This document shows, piece by piece, positions 27,372 to 36,336 of a stretch of DNA of 64,000 bases. This DNA is from Maribacter thermophilus (GTDB lineage: Bacteria; Bacteroidota; Bacteroidia; Flavobacteriales; Flavobacteriaceae). Each line of letters begins with the position of its first letter. The stretch's first letter is position 1. The notes under the pieces are model-generated. The model had not been told where the DNA came from. It saw nothing but the letters and a program-made list of their open reading frames with translations, and did no database searches. The stretch is taken from NCBI RefSeq assembly GCF_001020565.1, contig NZ_LDAS01000001.1:2752520-2816519 (forward strand). Reading direction: 5' to 3'. The translations under genes and the position numbers were made by a program.

Positions 27372-30300
27372 ATGAGCAACAAAATAAAGAAAAACGCCGA
27401 TAAGGAATTCAGTTTATCTTCTTGGGCCATTGACAACCCTTCGGTCATTTATGTAATGATCGCTATTTTTCTATGGCTCGGTTTTTCTGCATACATGGCA
27501 ATGCCTAGAGAGGACTTTCCCGAAATTGTAGAAACCAAAATATATATAAGCACCCCTTACCCTGGCAATACTGCAGAGGATATAGAAAAGTTGATAACAG
27601 ACCCTCTAGAAGATCGGCTAAAAAACATTAGTAATGTGGTAGAAATTACCTCTACCTCGCAAGAAGACTATGCTATTTTAACCGTTGAGTTCGATGAAGA
27701 TATTACCGTAGAGCAAGCAAAGCAAAAGGTTAAGGACGAAGTAGACAGTGAAAAAGCAAGTGAAGATTGGCCTACTTTTAACGGGGCAAAGGTAGAACCC
27801 AATGTTTTTGACCTTAATTTTTCGGAAGAAGTTCCTATAATGAACATCAACTTTACAGGAGACTACCCTGTAGAAAAACTAAAGGAATTTGCAGAATATC
27901 TTCAAGATGAAATCGAAGATCTTCCCGAGATAAAACAAGCAGATATTCGCGGAGCACAGGACAAAGAAGTAGAAGTGGCCGTAGACATCTATAAAATGAT
28001 GGCCGCCAAAATAAGCTTTCAGGATGTGATCAACGCCATTAATAATGGAAACATGACCATGTCTGCCGGAAATCTTAAAACTAGCGAACAAAGACGTACC
28101 ATACGTATTCTGGGAGAAATAGAAAACCCTAAAGAACTAGAGAACTTTGTAGTAAAATCGGAGAATGGCGCAGTTTACCTACAAGACATTGCCGAGATTA
28201 ACTTTAGAGCAAAGGACAAAACTACTTATGCCCGTGAATTTGGCGAAAACGTAGTTATGTTGGACGTTAAAAAACGTGCAGGAAGAAACGCCATTTCAGC
28301 GGCCGATAAAATCAAGGAGCTCGTAAAATATGAACAGGAAAACTATTTTCCGAAAGACCTTCACATTTCTATTGCTAACGATTCTTCCTCTAGAACCTTG
28401 AACCAGGTAGATGACTTGGTCAACAATATCATTTTCGGAATTATCTTGGTGGTAACGGTACTAATGTTTTTCTTAGGTTTCAGAAATGCATTGTTCGTAG
28501 GTTTCGCCATACCCATGTCTATGTTCATGTCGTTCGTAATACTATCATGGTTAGGTTATACCCTGAACACCATGATCCTTTTCGGAATGATCATGGGCCT
28601 AGGTATGTTAGTGGATAACGGTATTGTGGTGGTAGAGAACGTATACCGTTTAATGGATGAGGGCATGCCCCGTATAGAAGCCGCAAAAAAAGGTATAGGA
28701 GAAATAGCCTTCCCTATCATTATATCGACGGCGACTACCGTAGCAGCATTTGTTCCGTTAGGGTTATGGCCCGGTATTTTCGGTCAGTTCATGATATACT
28801 TTCCTATTACACTTTCCGTAGTGCTAGGTTCATCTCTTTTTGTGGCCATTTTTATGAATTCCATGTTGGTCTCCAAATTCATGAGTACCGAAGAAAAAGA
28901 GCTCACCTTAAAACAACTTATCAGGCTTAGTGCCATTTTAGGTGGTATTGGCTTGCTGATATTAATATTTGGTGGTGCAATGCGTGGGTTGGGAACTGTT
29001 TTGATCGTAACGGCAATTATGTTCTGGGCCTACAAGTACATTATTAAAGGTACTGCCATACGTTTTCAAAAAAACACGATGTCCCGTTTTGAAAACTGGT
29101 ACGAACGTCGTTTAAAACATGCCCTAAGGGGTAGCAATGTATATTGGTACTTTGGCATCACATTTTTATTGCTGATCGGCGTATTCATGTTATTCGGAAT
29201 GTCGGTAGGCAGTGGCAGAACCAAAATAGAGTTCTTTCCCGACAACAAACCCAACGAAATCTATGTATATATAGAATACCCGGAAGGAACATCGATTGAA
29301 AAAACCAATGAAATCACCAAAAAGATAGAAGACAGGGTGTATGCCATTATGGACGACCCCAAGTATAAGAAGAACGGTGAAAACTTTATGATGTCCTCAG
29401 CTGTTTCAGTAGTTGGCGAAGGAGCCGGAAACCCTCTTACGGACGGCGGTTCATCTGCAGAAATGCCCCATAAAGGTAAGGTTACCGTAAACTTCAGCGA
29501 ATTTAAATACAGAGAAGGCATAAATACAGAAGACATAAGGGCACGGGTACAAGCCGAACTGGAAGGCATATACCCCGGTGTTGCCATCTCTGTTGAAAAA
29601 GACGTTAACGGTCCCCCGGCTGGATATCCTATAAACATAGAACTAGAAGGGAAGGATTATGATGAGCTGATCAATACGGCAGAGGATATTAGAAATTTCA
29701 TCAACACAAAAAATATTGCCGGTATCGAGGAACTAAAAATCGATGTGAACAAGGGAAAACCTTCAATGGAGGTGATAGTGGACCGTAAAAAGGCAGGAGA
29801 ACTTGGTGTGGCCGTAGGGCAAGTAGGCAGCCAGTTAAGGCGCTCCATTTTTGGTGAAAAAGCAGGTGTTTACAAAGAGGATGGCGAAGATTACGATATC
29901 AACGTACGATTTAACGAAGATCTGCGCTATAACAAAAGTGCTCTTTTCAACCAAAAGATTATTTTTAGGGATGCCGCTACAGGCCAAATTAAGGAAATTC
30001 CTGTTTCTGCCGTGGCTACCGAAAAAAACACCTCTGGCTTTAGTTCCATTAAGCATAGGGACGGCAAAAGGGTCGTAACCATTTATTCTGGATTAAAACC
30101 AGGTTTTACCGACGCCGGGGCCATTGTTGGGGAAATCCAAGAAGAAATGGAAAACTTTAAAGGTCTACCAGACACGGTCAAAATAGATTACACAGGACAA
30201 TTAGAAGAACAAATGAAACAACAAATGTTCTTAATTGGTGCCTTTTTCTCAGGTCTAGGACTTATAATGCTGATTCTCATCTTCCAATTTGGCGGTATTT

Positions 30301-30878
30301 CGAAACCGCTGATCATTATGATCGCCATATTCTTGAGCTTTATAGGAGTATTCGGCGGCTTAATGCTAACAGGTTGGTCGTTTGTAATTATGATGACCAT
30401 GATGGGGATAATATCATTGGCAGGTATCGTAGTAAACAATGGGGTAGTATTGTTAGATTACACCCAGATTCTCATAGATCGTAAAAAAGTGAAATTGGAT
30501 ATGGACGATAGCGACCTTCTTACCTTGCCAGACGCAACGGAGACCATGATCATAGGTGGTAAGGCCAGGCTTAGACCCGTAATCTTAACCGCAATTACTA
30601 CGGTTCTGGGACTCATTCCATTGGCTATAGGCTTAAATATCGACTTCTTTTCTCTTTTCTCAGAATTCGACGCCAATATTTACATAGGTGGAGACAATGT
30701 TGTCTTTTGGGGGCCACTTGCCTGGACGGTTATCTTCGGCTTGATCGTAGCAACGTTCTTAACCTTAATTATTGTACCGGTATTATTCAATATTGTGTAC
30801 CGCATAAAAATAAAGCTTAGGAGCATGGGTAAAAAAGAACCGAACAAAGACAACTCTACCGTAGAGAGTGTTGCGTAA
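27372..30878 (+). CDS. RND efflux permease (AcrB/HAE-type)
   Basis: 1168 residues, slightly longer than typical 1030-1050-residue RND pumps because of an insertion between helices after about residue 500 and a C-terminal extension. Twelve membrane helices and two large periplasmic loops are visible; the proton-relay Asp is in GLGMLVDNGIVVVENV (about 410-425), and the second half carries the matching MGIISLAGIVVNNGVVLLDY. It exports small molecules using the proton gradient. Substrates cannot be deduced. It starts 6 bp after the adaptor stop and ends with a strong terminator. Confidence 0.94.
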   Translation: MSNKIKKNADKEFSLSSWAIDNPSVIYVMIAIFLWLGFSAYMAMPREDFPEIVETKIYISTPYPGNTAEDIEKLITDPLEDRLKNISNVVEITSTSQEDYAILTVEFDEDITVEQAKQKVKDEVDSEKASEDWPTFNGAKVEPNVFDLNFSEEVPIMNINFTGDYPVEKLKEFAEYLQDEIEDLPEIKQADIRGAQDKEVEVAVDIYKMMAAKISFQDVINAINNGNMTMSAGNLKTSEQRRTIRILGEIENPKELENFVVKSENGAVYLQDIAEINFRAKDKTTYAREFGENVVMLDVKKRAGRNAISAADKIKELVKYEQENYFPKDLHISIANDSSSRTLNQVDDLVNNIIFGIILVVTVLMFFLGFRNALFVGFAIPMSMFMSFVILSWLGYTLNTMILFGMIMGLGMLVDNGIVVVENVYRLMDEGMPRIEAAKKGIGEIAFPIIISTATTVAAFVPLGLWPGIFGQFMIYFPITLSVVLGSSLFVAIFMNSMLVSKFMSTEEKELTLKQLIRLSAILGGIGLLILIFGGAMRGLGTVLIVTAIMFWAYKYIIKGTAIRFQKNTMSRFENWYERRLKHALRGSNVYWYFGITFLLLIGVFMLFGMSVGSGRTKIEFFPDNKPNEIYVYIEYPEGTSIEKTNEITKKIEDRVYAIMDDPKYKKNGENFMMSSAVSVVGEGAGNPLTDGGSSAEMPHKGKVTVNFSEFKYREGINTEDIRARVQAELEGIYPGVAISVEKDVNGPPAGYPINIELEGKDYDELINTAEDIRNFINTKNIAGIEELKIDVNKGKPSMEVIVDRKKAGELGVAVGQVGSQLRRSIFGEKAGVYKEDGEDYDINVRFNEDLRYNKSALFNQKIIFRDAATGQIKEIPVSAVATEKNTSGFSSIKHRDGKRVVTIYSGLKPGFTDAGAIVGEIQEEMENFKGLPDTVKIDYTGQLEEQMKQQMFLIGAFFSGLGLIMLILIFQFGGISKPLIIMIAIFLSFIGVFGGLMLTGWSFVIMMTMMGIISLAGIVVNNGVVLLDYTQILIDRKKVKLDMDDSDLLTLPDATETMIIGGKARLRPVILTAITTVLGLIPLAIGLNIDFFSLFSEFDANIYIGGDNVVFWGPLAWTVIFGLIVATFLTLIIVPVLFNIVYRIKIKLRSMGKKEPNKDNSTVESVA

Positions 30879-30909
30879 CACCGAATACGGAATAAAACCA
30901 AGTAAACAA

Positions 30910-30940
30910 AAAGGCCCGGTACCAATGGTACCGGGCCTTT
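30910..30940 (+). terminator. Intrinsic terminator of the efflux operon
   Basis: Perfect 14-base arms (AAAGGCCCGGTACC / GGTACCGGGCCTTT) around an AAT loop. T-rich on the plus side and A-rich before it, so it can also terminate the convergent minus-strand gene that ends at 30960. Confidence 0.95.
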
Positions 30941-30959
30941 TATAAATATCACATCATTA

Positions 30960-31307
30960 CTATCTATTTGTAACAACCGATTTTTTTGAATCCATTTGTG
31001 CTACACTGGCAATTTTATTGTTATCAAAACTTACCTCTCTAACGGTGTCTCCTTCCCAAAAAATCCACTTACCGGTCTTTACACCCTTATCATAGTTGCC
31101 AACCGCAATTTTGTCTCCCTCTTCATTAAACATCTTCCATTTACCTTGCAGTTTCTCATTTAAAAAATATCCCTGTTGAGATACTTCCCCATTAGCATGA
31201 AAATAAGTCGCCTTTATCATATTTCCATCTTTTTCGAATTTCGGTTCTATTTGGGCGTATGCACCAAAAGAAAAGGCCAAAACCGCGATTAAAAGTATTT
31301 TTTTCAT
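30960..31307 (-). CDS. Secreted MORN-repeat protein (YwqK-like)
   Basis: 115 residues with a clear signal peptide (about 1-19, FGAYAQ) and two to three MORN-type repeats (ATYFHANGEVSQQGYF, GKWKMFNEEGDKIAVGNY, GKWIFWEGDTVREV). Such proteins are common in Bacteroidota and often annotated as YwqK-family antitoxins, but with an export signal and no toxin gene nearby an antitoxin role is unlikely here. It is probably a periplasmic protein of unknown function. Confidence 0.78.
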   Translation of the reverse strand: MKKILLIAVLAFSFGAYAQIEPKFEKDGNMIKATYFHANGEVSQQGYFLNEKLQGKWKMFNEEGDKIAVGNYDKGVKTGKWIFWEGDTVREVSFDNNKIASVAQMDSKKSVVTNR

Positions 31308-31537
31308 TGTATATATTTTTATAAAAATTAATATTCACTTAATACTATACTAACAAATATACCCTTTTTTTTGTTTTAAACAAACGTTTTAATAACATTG
31401 AGTTAACATTAAATTTACATTAAACTTGTAAACAACTTATTATTAGACATTTAATTAATATGTATTTTCGTATTTGCTAGAATGTAATCCCTATAAAATC
31501 GATTTTTATTAATGGAACTTTAATCGTTAACTCTTCT

Positions 31538-31545
31538 TAAATTTG
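31538..31545 (+). promoter_or_regulatory. Candidate -7 element of aspS (TAAATTTG)
   Basis: TAAATTTG fits TAnnTTTG, 22 bp before the ATG. The rest of the 260-bp gap upstream (31308-31567) is AT-rich and shows no gene. Confidence 0.55.
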
Positions 31546-31567
31546 CCCCTTTATTAATACAATCATT

Positions 31568-33322
31568 ATGTACAGAAGCCATAATTGCGGAGAATTAAGG
31601 GAAACCCATATCGATGAAAATGTAACATTATCCGGATGGGTACATAAAACCAGGGACAAAGGTTTTGTTATCTGGGTAGATATCAGAGATCGATACGGAA
31701 TAACACAATTAGTCTTTGATGAGGACCGCTCTTCTTCCGAACTGTTGGATCGGGCCAGAAATCTTGGAAGGGAATTTGTAATTCAAGTAAAAGGTTCGGT
31801 GATAGAAAGAGCTTCAAAAAACCCCAATATACCTACCGGAAATATAGAGGTACTGGTGTCTGAACTGATTGTTTTAAACGAATCCAAAACCCCTCCTTTC
31901 ACAATAGAGAACGAAACTGACGGTGGAGAAGACCTTAGAATGAAATATAGGTATTTGGACATTCGTAGAAATCCCGTAAAAAACAACCTTATCTTTAGAA
32001 GTAAGGTTGCCATGGAGGTCCGCAAATTTCTATCAGATCAAGAGTTCATAGAAGTAGAAACTCCGTACCTAATAAAATCTACACCGGAAGGCGCACGCGA
32101 TTTTGTAGTGCCAAGCCGTATGAACGAAGGGCAGTTCTACGCACTTCCCCAGTCGCCACAAACCTTTAAACAATTATTAATGGTCGGTGGTATGGACAAG
32201 TATTTTCAGATCGTAAAATGTTTTAGGGACGAAGATTTGCGTGCCGACAGACAACCTGAATTTACACAGATAGATTGTGAGATGGCTTTTGTTGAACAAG
32301 AGGACATTCTGGATGTTTTTGAAGGTCTTACCAAGCATTTGTTAAAAGAGATAAAAGGAGTTGAAATTGATAAGTTTCCAAGAATCACCTTTGACGAGGC
32401 CATGGCCAAATACGGTAACGACAAACCTGACATTCGTTTTGGAATGGAGTTCGGAGAGTTGAACGATGTTGCACAGCATAAAGATTTTAACGTATTCAAC
32501 AGTGCCGAATTAGTAGTTGGTATCGCCATTCCGGGAGGAAACTCTTTTACTCGTAAAGAAATAGACAAACTTACCGATTGGGTCAAAAGACCTCAAGTGG
32601 GCGCCTTGGGCATGGTGTACTGTAGGTGTAATGAGGACGGAAGCTTTAAATCTTCTGTAGACAAATTTTACGATCAAGACGATTTGGCCAAATGGGCGGA
32701 AGCTACAGGGGCAAAACCCGGAGACCTCATATGTGTCTTAAGTGGCGATAAAAACAAAGTAAGAGCACAGTTGAGTGCTCTTCGTATGGAAATGGCAGAA
32801 CGTTTAGGTTTACGTAATCCTGATGAATTCGCCCCTCTTTGGGTGGTAGATTTTCCATTATTGGAACTGGACGAGGAAACTGGCCATTACCATGCCATGC
32901 ACCATCCGTTTACCTCTCCAAAACCCGGTCAGTTAGAACTTTTAGATACCGATCCAGGTGCGGTAAGGGCCAATGCCTATGACTTGGTCTTAAACGGAAA
33001 CGAGATTGGTGGTGGATCTATCCGTATACACGATAAGGAGACCCAATCCATCATGTTCAAACATTTGGGCTTTACGCCCGAAGAGGCAAAAGCGCAGTTC
33101 GGGTTTTTGATGGATGCTTTTCAATACGGTGCTCCACCACATGGTGGTATCGCCTTTGGTCTAGACAGATTAGTCTCTATTTTAGGAGGACAGGAAACCA
33201 TTAGAGATTTCATTGCATTTCCGAAAAACAATAGTGGCCGTGATGTTATGATCGACGCTCCTGCCCCCATCGATGACGAGCAATTAAAAGAATTGAATTT
33301 GAGAATCGATATAAAAGCGTAA
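31568..33322 (+). CDS. aspS: Aspartyl-tRNA synthetase
   Basis: 584-residue class II synthetase of the bacterial type. N-terminal OB-fold anticodon-binding domain at 1-110 ([21 protein letters not shown]), catalytic core with motif 2 ([18 protein letters not shown], about 218-235), bacterial GAD insertion (about 280-420) and motif 3 ([16 protein letters not shown], about 525-540). It charges tRNA-Asp in the cytosol. A TAAATTTG box precedes it. Confidence 0.97.
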   Translation: MYRSHNCGELRETHIDENVTLSGWVHKTRDKGFVIWVDIRDRYGITQLVFDEDRSSSELLDRARNLGREFVIQVKGSVIERASKNPNIPTGNIEVLVSELIVLNESKTPPFTIENETDGGEDLRMKYRYLDIRRNPVKNNLIFRSKVAMEVRKFLSDQEFIEVETPYLIKSTPEGARDFVVPSRMNEGQFYALPQSPQTFKQLLMVGGMDKYFQIVKCFRDEDLRADRQPEFTQIDCEMAFVEQEDILDVFEGLTKHLLKEIKGVEIDKFPRITFDEAMAKYGNDKPDIRFGMEFGELNDVAQHKDFNVFNSAELVVGIAIPGGNSFTRKEIDKLTDWVKRPQVGALGMVYCRCNEDGSFKSSVDKFYDQDDLAKWAEATGAKPGDLICVLSGDKNKVRAQLSALRMEMAERLGLRNPDEFAPLWVVDFPLLELDEETGHYHAMHHPFTSPKPGQLELLDTDPGAVRANAYDLVLNGNEIGGGSIRIHDKETQSIMFKHLGFTPEEAKAQFGFLMDAFQYGAPPHGGIAFGLDRLVSILGGQETIRDFIAFPKNNSGRDVMIDAPAPIDDEQLKELNLRIDIKA

Positions 33323-33359
33323 ATTTAGAACTCTAACTATTTTGGGGTTCTTAAGATAA

Positions 33360-35150
33360 ATGGGAATACGTAAAAAAACTTGGTTTACCAAACTTTTGGT
33401 TTGGCGGGTTAAGCACATCTCTGAACGCCAATTCATTTACTTTCTAAGTATTCTGGTTGGTTTTACCTCAGGTGTTGGTGCCGTTATACTTAAAAATCTA
33501 ACTCACACATTTCAACATTTATTAGAGTTAATCCAATATTACCACCAAGCTTTTTATTTCGTTTTTCCCATTATAGGCTTAATTCTGGTCTATTTGGTCG
33601 CAAAGTATATTGTGCGCCATAAAGTTAGCCACGGTATTCCATCTACCCTTTTTGCAATATCACAGAACAAAGGCCTTATTCGAAAATATCAAATGTTCGG
33701 TTCATTGTTGACCGCCCCTCTTACAGTAGGTTTTGGTGGATCGGTAGGACTAGAAGGACCAACCGTAGCAACAGGTGCGGCAATAAGCTCCAATATTGCC
33801 AGAATGCTACATGTGAACCAATCTCAACGTAACCTATTGATCGGTTGTGCCGCTGCCGGGGCGTTATCATCCATATTCAAAGCACCTATTGCAGCCATAA
33901 TCTTCGCAATCGAAGTATTTAGCCTAGACCTTACCATCGTTTCATTACTACCCTTATTATTGGCTTCTATTTCTGCAATAATAACTTCTTACTTTTTTTT
34001 CGGTGACGACATTTTGCTTCCTTTTAAAATTGAGGACGCCTTTGAGTTAAAAGATATTCCTTTCTATATCGTTCTTGGCACCGTAGCAGGGCTAACCTCT
34101 ATATATTTCACGAAAGTATACGTACAGATCAACAACTACTTTGAGACCATTGACTCTCCAATTAGGCGATTAATTGTAGGAGGCATAGGTCTTGGCATCT
34201 TAATATACTTCATACCTCCCCTCTATGGCGAGGGTTTTGATGTTATTAATAGCCTTGTACAAGGGAATCCAGAAAAAGTATTGAAAAATAACATTTTCCA
34301 AATTGACCTCGCCAATGTTTGGGTCATCATTATATTGTTAGCAGGCTTAGTGCTATTCAAAATAATAGCAAGTGCCCTTACTTTTGGTGCTGGTGGTGTC
34401 GGTGGAATTTTTGCCCCCTCGCTTTTTATGGGCAGTATAATGGGTAATTGTGTTGCCAAGATCATAAACAACCTAGGGCTGTTTCAGTTAAGGGTTTCAG
34501 AAAGTAATTTTACTTTGGTCGGTATGGCAGGTTTAATGGCAGGTGTATTGCACGCTCCATTAACGGCTATTTTCTTAATTGCCGAAGTAACTGGTGGATA
34601 TGAACTATTTATACCATTAATGATCACCGCCGCCATCTCATATTCAATAACCAAGTATGGAAGCCCACATTCCGTCTACAATATGGAGTTGGCAAAACGA
34701 GGCGATTTAATTACCCATGATAAAGACCATGCCGTCTTGACCCTCATGGATATAAACAAGGTAATCGAAAACAATTTTGCCATTGTATACCCTACAATGT
34801 CGTTGGGCGATATCGTAAACAAAGCCGTTGTTACTTCCAATAGAAATATATTCCCAGTAATTGATGCGAAAGAAAAAAAACTACTAGGCATTATTCTACT
34901 GGACGACATTCGGTCCATAATGTTCAACCAAAAATTGTACAATAATGTTTTTGCAAATGATATTATGCAAATGCCTCCGGAGGTTATTGAGATCGACAAG
35001 GATAAAACGACCCAGATAATGCAAAAATTTCAAGATAGTGGCGCTTGGAACCTACCTGTTATAAAAAAGGGGAAATACATCGGTTTTGTTTCTAAATCGA
35101 AATTATTGACCGCATATAGAAGAGAACTGATAAATTTCACCGGTTCATAA
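33360..35150 (+). CDS. ClC-family chloride channel/antiporter with CBS pair
   Basis: 596 residues. The membrane part (about 20-430) has the ClC motifs: GLEGP at 130-134, with the gating Glu132; GAGGVGGIFAPSLF near 345-360; and SHGIP at 90-94, where the usual central Ser of GSGIP is replaced by His. A C-terminal pair of CBS domains (about 450-590) should sense nucleotides and adjust gating. It starts 37 bp after aspS and may be co-transcribed. Whether it is a channel or a proton/chloride exchanger cannot be decided. Confidence 0.93.
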   Translation: MGIRKKTWFTKLLVWRVKHISERQFIYFLSILVGFTSGVGAVILKNLTHTFQHLLELIQYYHQAFYFVFPIIGLILVYLVAKYIVRHKVSHGIPSTLFAISQNKGLIRKYQMFGSLLTAPLTVGFGGSVGLEGPTVATGAAISSNIARMLHVNQSQRNLLIGCAAAGALSSIFKAPIAAIIFAIEVFSLDLTIVSLLPLLLASISAIITSYFFFGDDILLPFKIEDAFELKDIPFYIVLGTVAGLTSIYFTKVYVQINNYFETIDSPIRRLIVGGIGLGILIYFIPPLYGEGFDVINSLVQGNPEKVLKNNIFQIDLANVWVIIILLAGLVLFKIIASALTFGAGGVGGIFAPSLFMGSIMGNCVAKIINNLGLFQLRVSESNFTLVGMAGLMAGVLHAPLTAIFLIAEVTGGYELFIPLMITAAISYSITKYGSPHSVYNMELAKRGDLITHDKDHAVLTLMDINKVIENNFAIVYPTMSLGDIVNKAVVTSNRNIFPVIDAKEKKLLGIILLDDIRSIMFNQKLYNNVFANDIMQMPPEVIEIDKDKTTQIMQKFQDSGAWNLPVIKKGKYIGFVSKSKLLTAYRRELINFTGS

Positions 35151-35192
35151 GCTACCACGAAGTAACTTCCGCATCAAATTGCCCACTTTTAC

Positions 35193-35200
35193 TAAATTTG
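35193..35200 (+). promoter_or_regulatory. Candidate -7 element (TAAATTTG)
   Basis: Matches TAnnTTTG and lies 4 bp before the ATG of the following small membrane protein gene. Confidence 0.5.
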
Positions 35201-35204
35201 TACC

Positions 35205-35477
35205 ATGAAGTACCTTATCACATTAATAGTACTGCTTTCTTTTGGCGCAATCATTTACGGGTTTACACTAGAAGACTCACAAGAAGAGCAAGCCAATAAA
35301 TATATCGGAGGCGGAACCGTTGGTCTGTTCTTAGTTGCCATGCCCCTGTTTTTAATAAAAGAAAGCCGTGGCAAAAAAATGAAAGACTACATGCTTACCG
35401 AAGAAAACATTCGTAAAATGCAGGGGAAGCCACCACTAGAGCCTGACAATCAACATGTTCCAAACAACAAAAATTAA
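35205..35477 (+). CDS. Small two-helix membrane protein
   Basis: 90 residues: helix at 1-20, short acidic loop, second helix at about 36-52, then a basic cytosolic tail. No family recognised. A promoter box directly upstream and normal codon use support a real gene. Confidence 0.7.
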   Translation: MKYLITLIVLLSFGAIIYGFTLEDSQEEQANKYIGGGTVGLFLVAMPLFLIKESRGKKMKDYMLTEENIRKMQGKPPLEPDNQHVPNNKN

Positions 35478-35541
35478 AAATCACTTCTATACTTGGCCTA
35501 AAATTATTAAATTAGGTAACTAATACTTAATTTATATTTTA

Positions 35542-35733
35542 ATGATTGGCACGGTAAAATTTTTTAATGAATCCAAAGGTTATGGCTTCATTACCAACGA
35601 CGACACAGGAAAGGACATTTTTGTCCATGCGACGGCTCTGAACGGAACCGAGATCAGAGAAGGGGACAAAGTAGAATACGTTGAAGAAGAAGGAAGAAAA
35701 GGAATAGTTGCAGGACAAGTAAAAGTCCTATAA
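35542..35733 (+). CDS. Cold-shock domain protein
   Basis: 63-residue single OB-fold protein. RNP1 KGYGFI is at 12-17 and RNP2 DIFVHATAL begins at about 25. It binds single-stranded RNA/DNA as an RNA chaperone. Slightly shorter than E. coli CspA (70). A strong terminator follows. Confidence 0.96.
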   Translation: MIGTVKFFNESKGYGFITNDDTGKDIFVHATALNGTEIREGDKVEYVEEEGRKGIVAGQVKVL

Positions 35734-35763
35734 TTATCAGTATTACATTTTGTAAAACTTATA

Positions 35764-35788
35764 ACCACGCCTTAGCGTGGTTTTTTTA
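35764..35788 (+). terminator. Intrinsic terminator of the cold-shock gene
   Basis: ACCACGC-CTTA-GCGTGGT hairpin with a run of seven T on the plus side. Confidence 0.95.
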
Positions 35789-35797
35789 TTTTAAAAA

Positions 35798-36241
35798 CTA
35801 GTTTCGCTTTTTATCAAAAAAACGCTTTAATAATTCCGATGCCTCAGTTTCCATAATACCACCTAGTACCGTTGTCCTCGGATGTAGTTTTGTTCCCATT
35901 GCATTATAACCCCTGGAAGGATCCGATGCTCCATAAACAATTTTGCCAATTTGGCTCCAGTATAAGGCTCCTGCACACATTTGACAAGGTTCTAAGGTTA
36001 CATATAGTGTACAATCTTTTAGATATTTACCCCCAAGAAAATTTGCCGCCGCGGTTATGGCCTGCATTTCTGCATGTGCGGTAACGTCGTTCAATTGCTC
36101 CGTAAGGTTGTGGGCACGGGCAATAATACGATCTTTAACAACGATCACTGCACCTACGGGAATTTCATCTTTCTCAAAGGCATGCTCTGCCTCTTGCAGG
36201 GCCTTTTTCATAAAATAAGAATCGTCGAACGGTAAAACCAT
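35798..36241 (-). CDS. tadA: tRNA(adenine34) deaminase
   Basis: 147-residue cytidine-deaminase-fold enzyme with the zinc and catalytic motif HAE at 56-58 and PCQMC at 85-89. It converts A34 to inosine in tRNA-Arg(ACG). Length and motifs match TadA; a guanine deaminase is less likely given the flanking residues. Convergent with the csp gene. Confidence 0.92.
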   Translation of the reverse strand: MVLPFDDSYFMKKALQEAEHAFEKDEIPVGAVIVVKDRIIARAHNLTEQLNDVTAHAEMQAITAAANFLGGKYLKDCTLYVTLEPCQMCAGALYWSQIGKIVYGASDPSRGYNAMGTKLHPRTTVLGGIMETEASELLKRFFDKKRN

Positions 36242-36290
36242 ACTTCAAAAATACAATATGCTTCTTATGACAGCTAGTATTTAAAAACAA

Positions 36291-36319
36291 TTGTTTTGTG
36301 TTTAAAAGAAGTATTTTTG
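36291..36319 (+). promoter_or_regulatory. Promoter of dxs (TTG-N18-TATTTTTG)
   Basis: TTG at 36291-36293 and TATTTTTG at 36312-36319 with 18-bp spacer. It overlaps the longer open frame beginning at 36298, which argues that translation starts at the GTG 36337. Confidence 0.72.
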
Positions 36320-36336
36320 TCCCTTACCACTATAAC

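Noticed and set aside
29261-29638. 125-codon minus frame inside the RND permease gene
   Set aside because: Antisense shadow; low-complexity translation without start signals.
30960-31307. YwqK-like protein as the antitoxin of a toxin-antitoxin pair
   Set aside because: It has a signal peptide and there is no small toxin gene adjacent; the antitoxin name is only inherited from family annotation.
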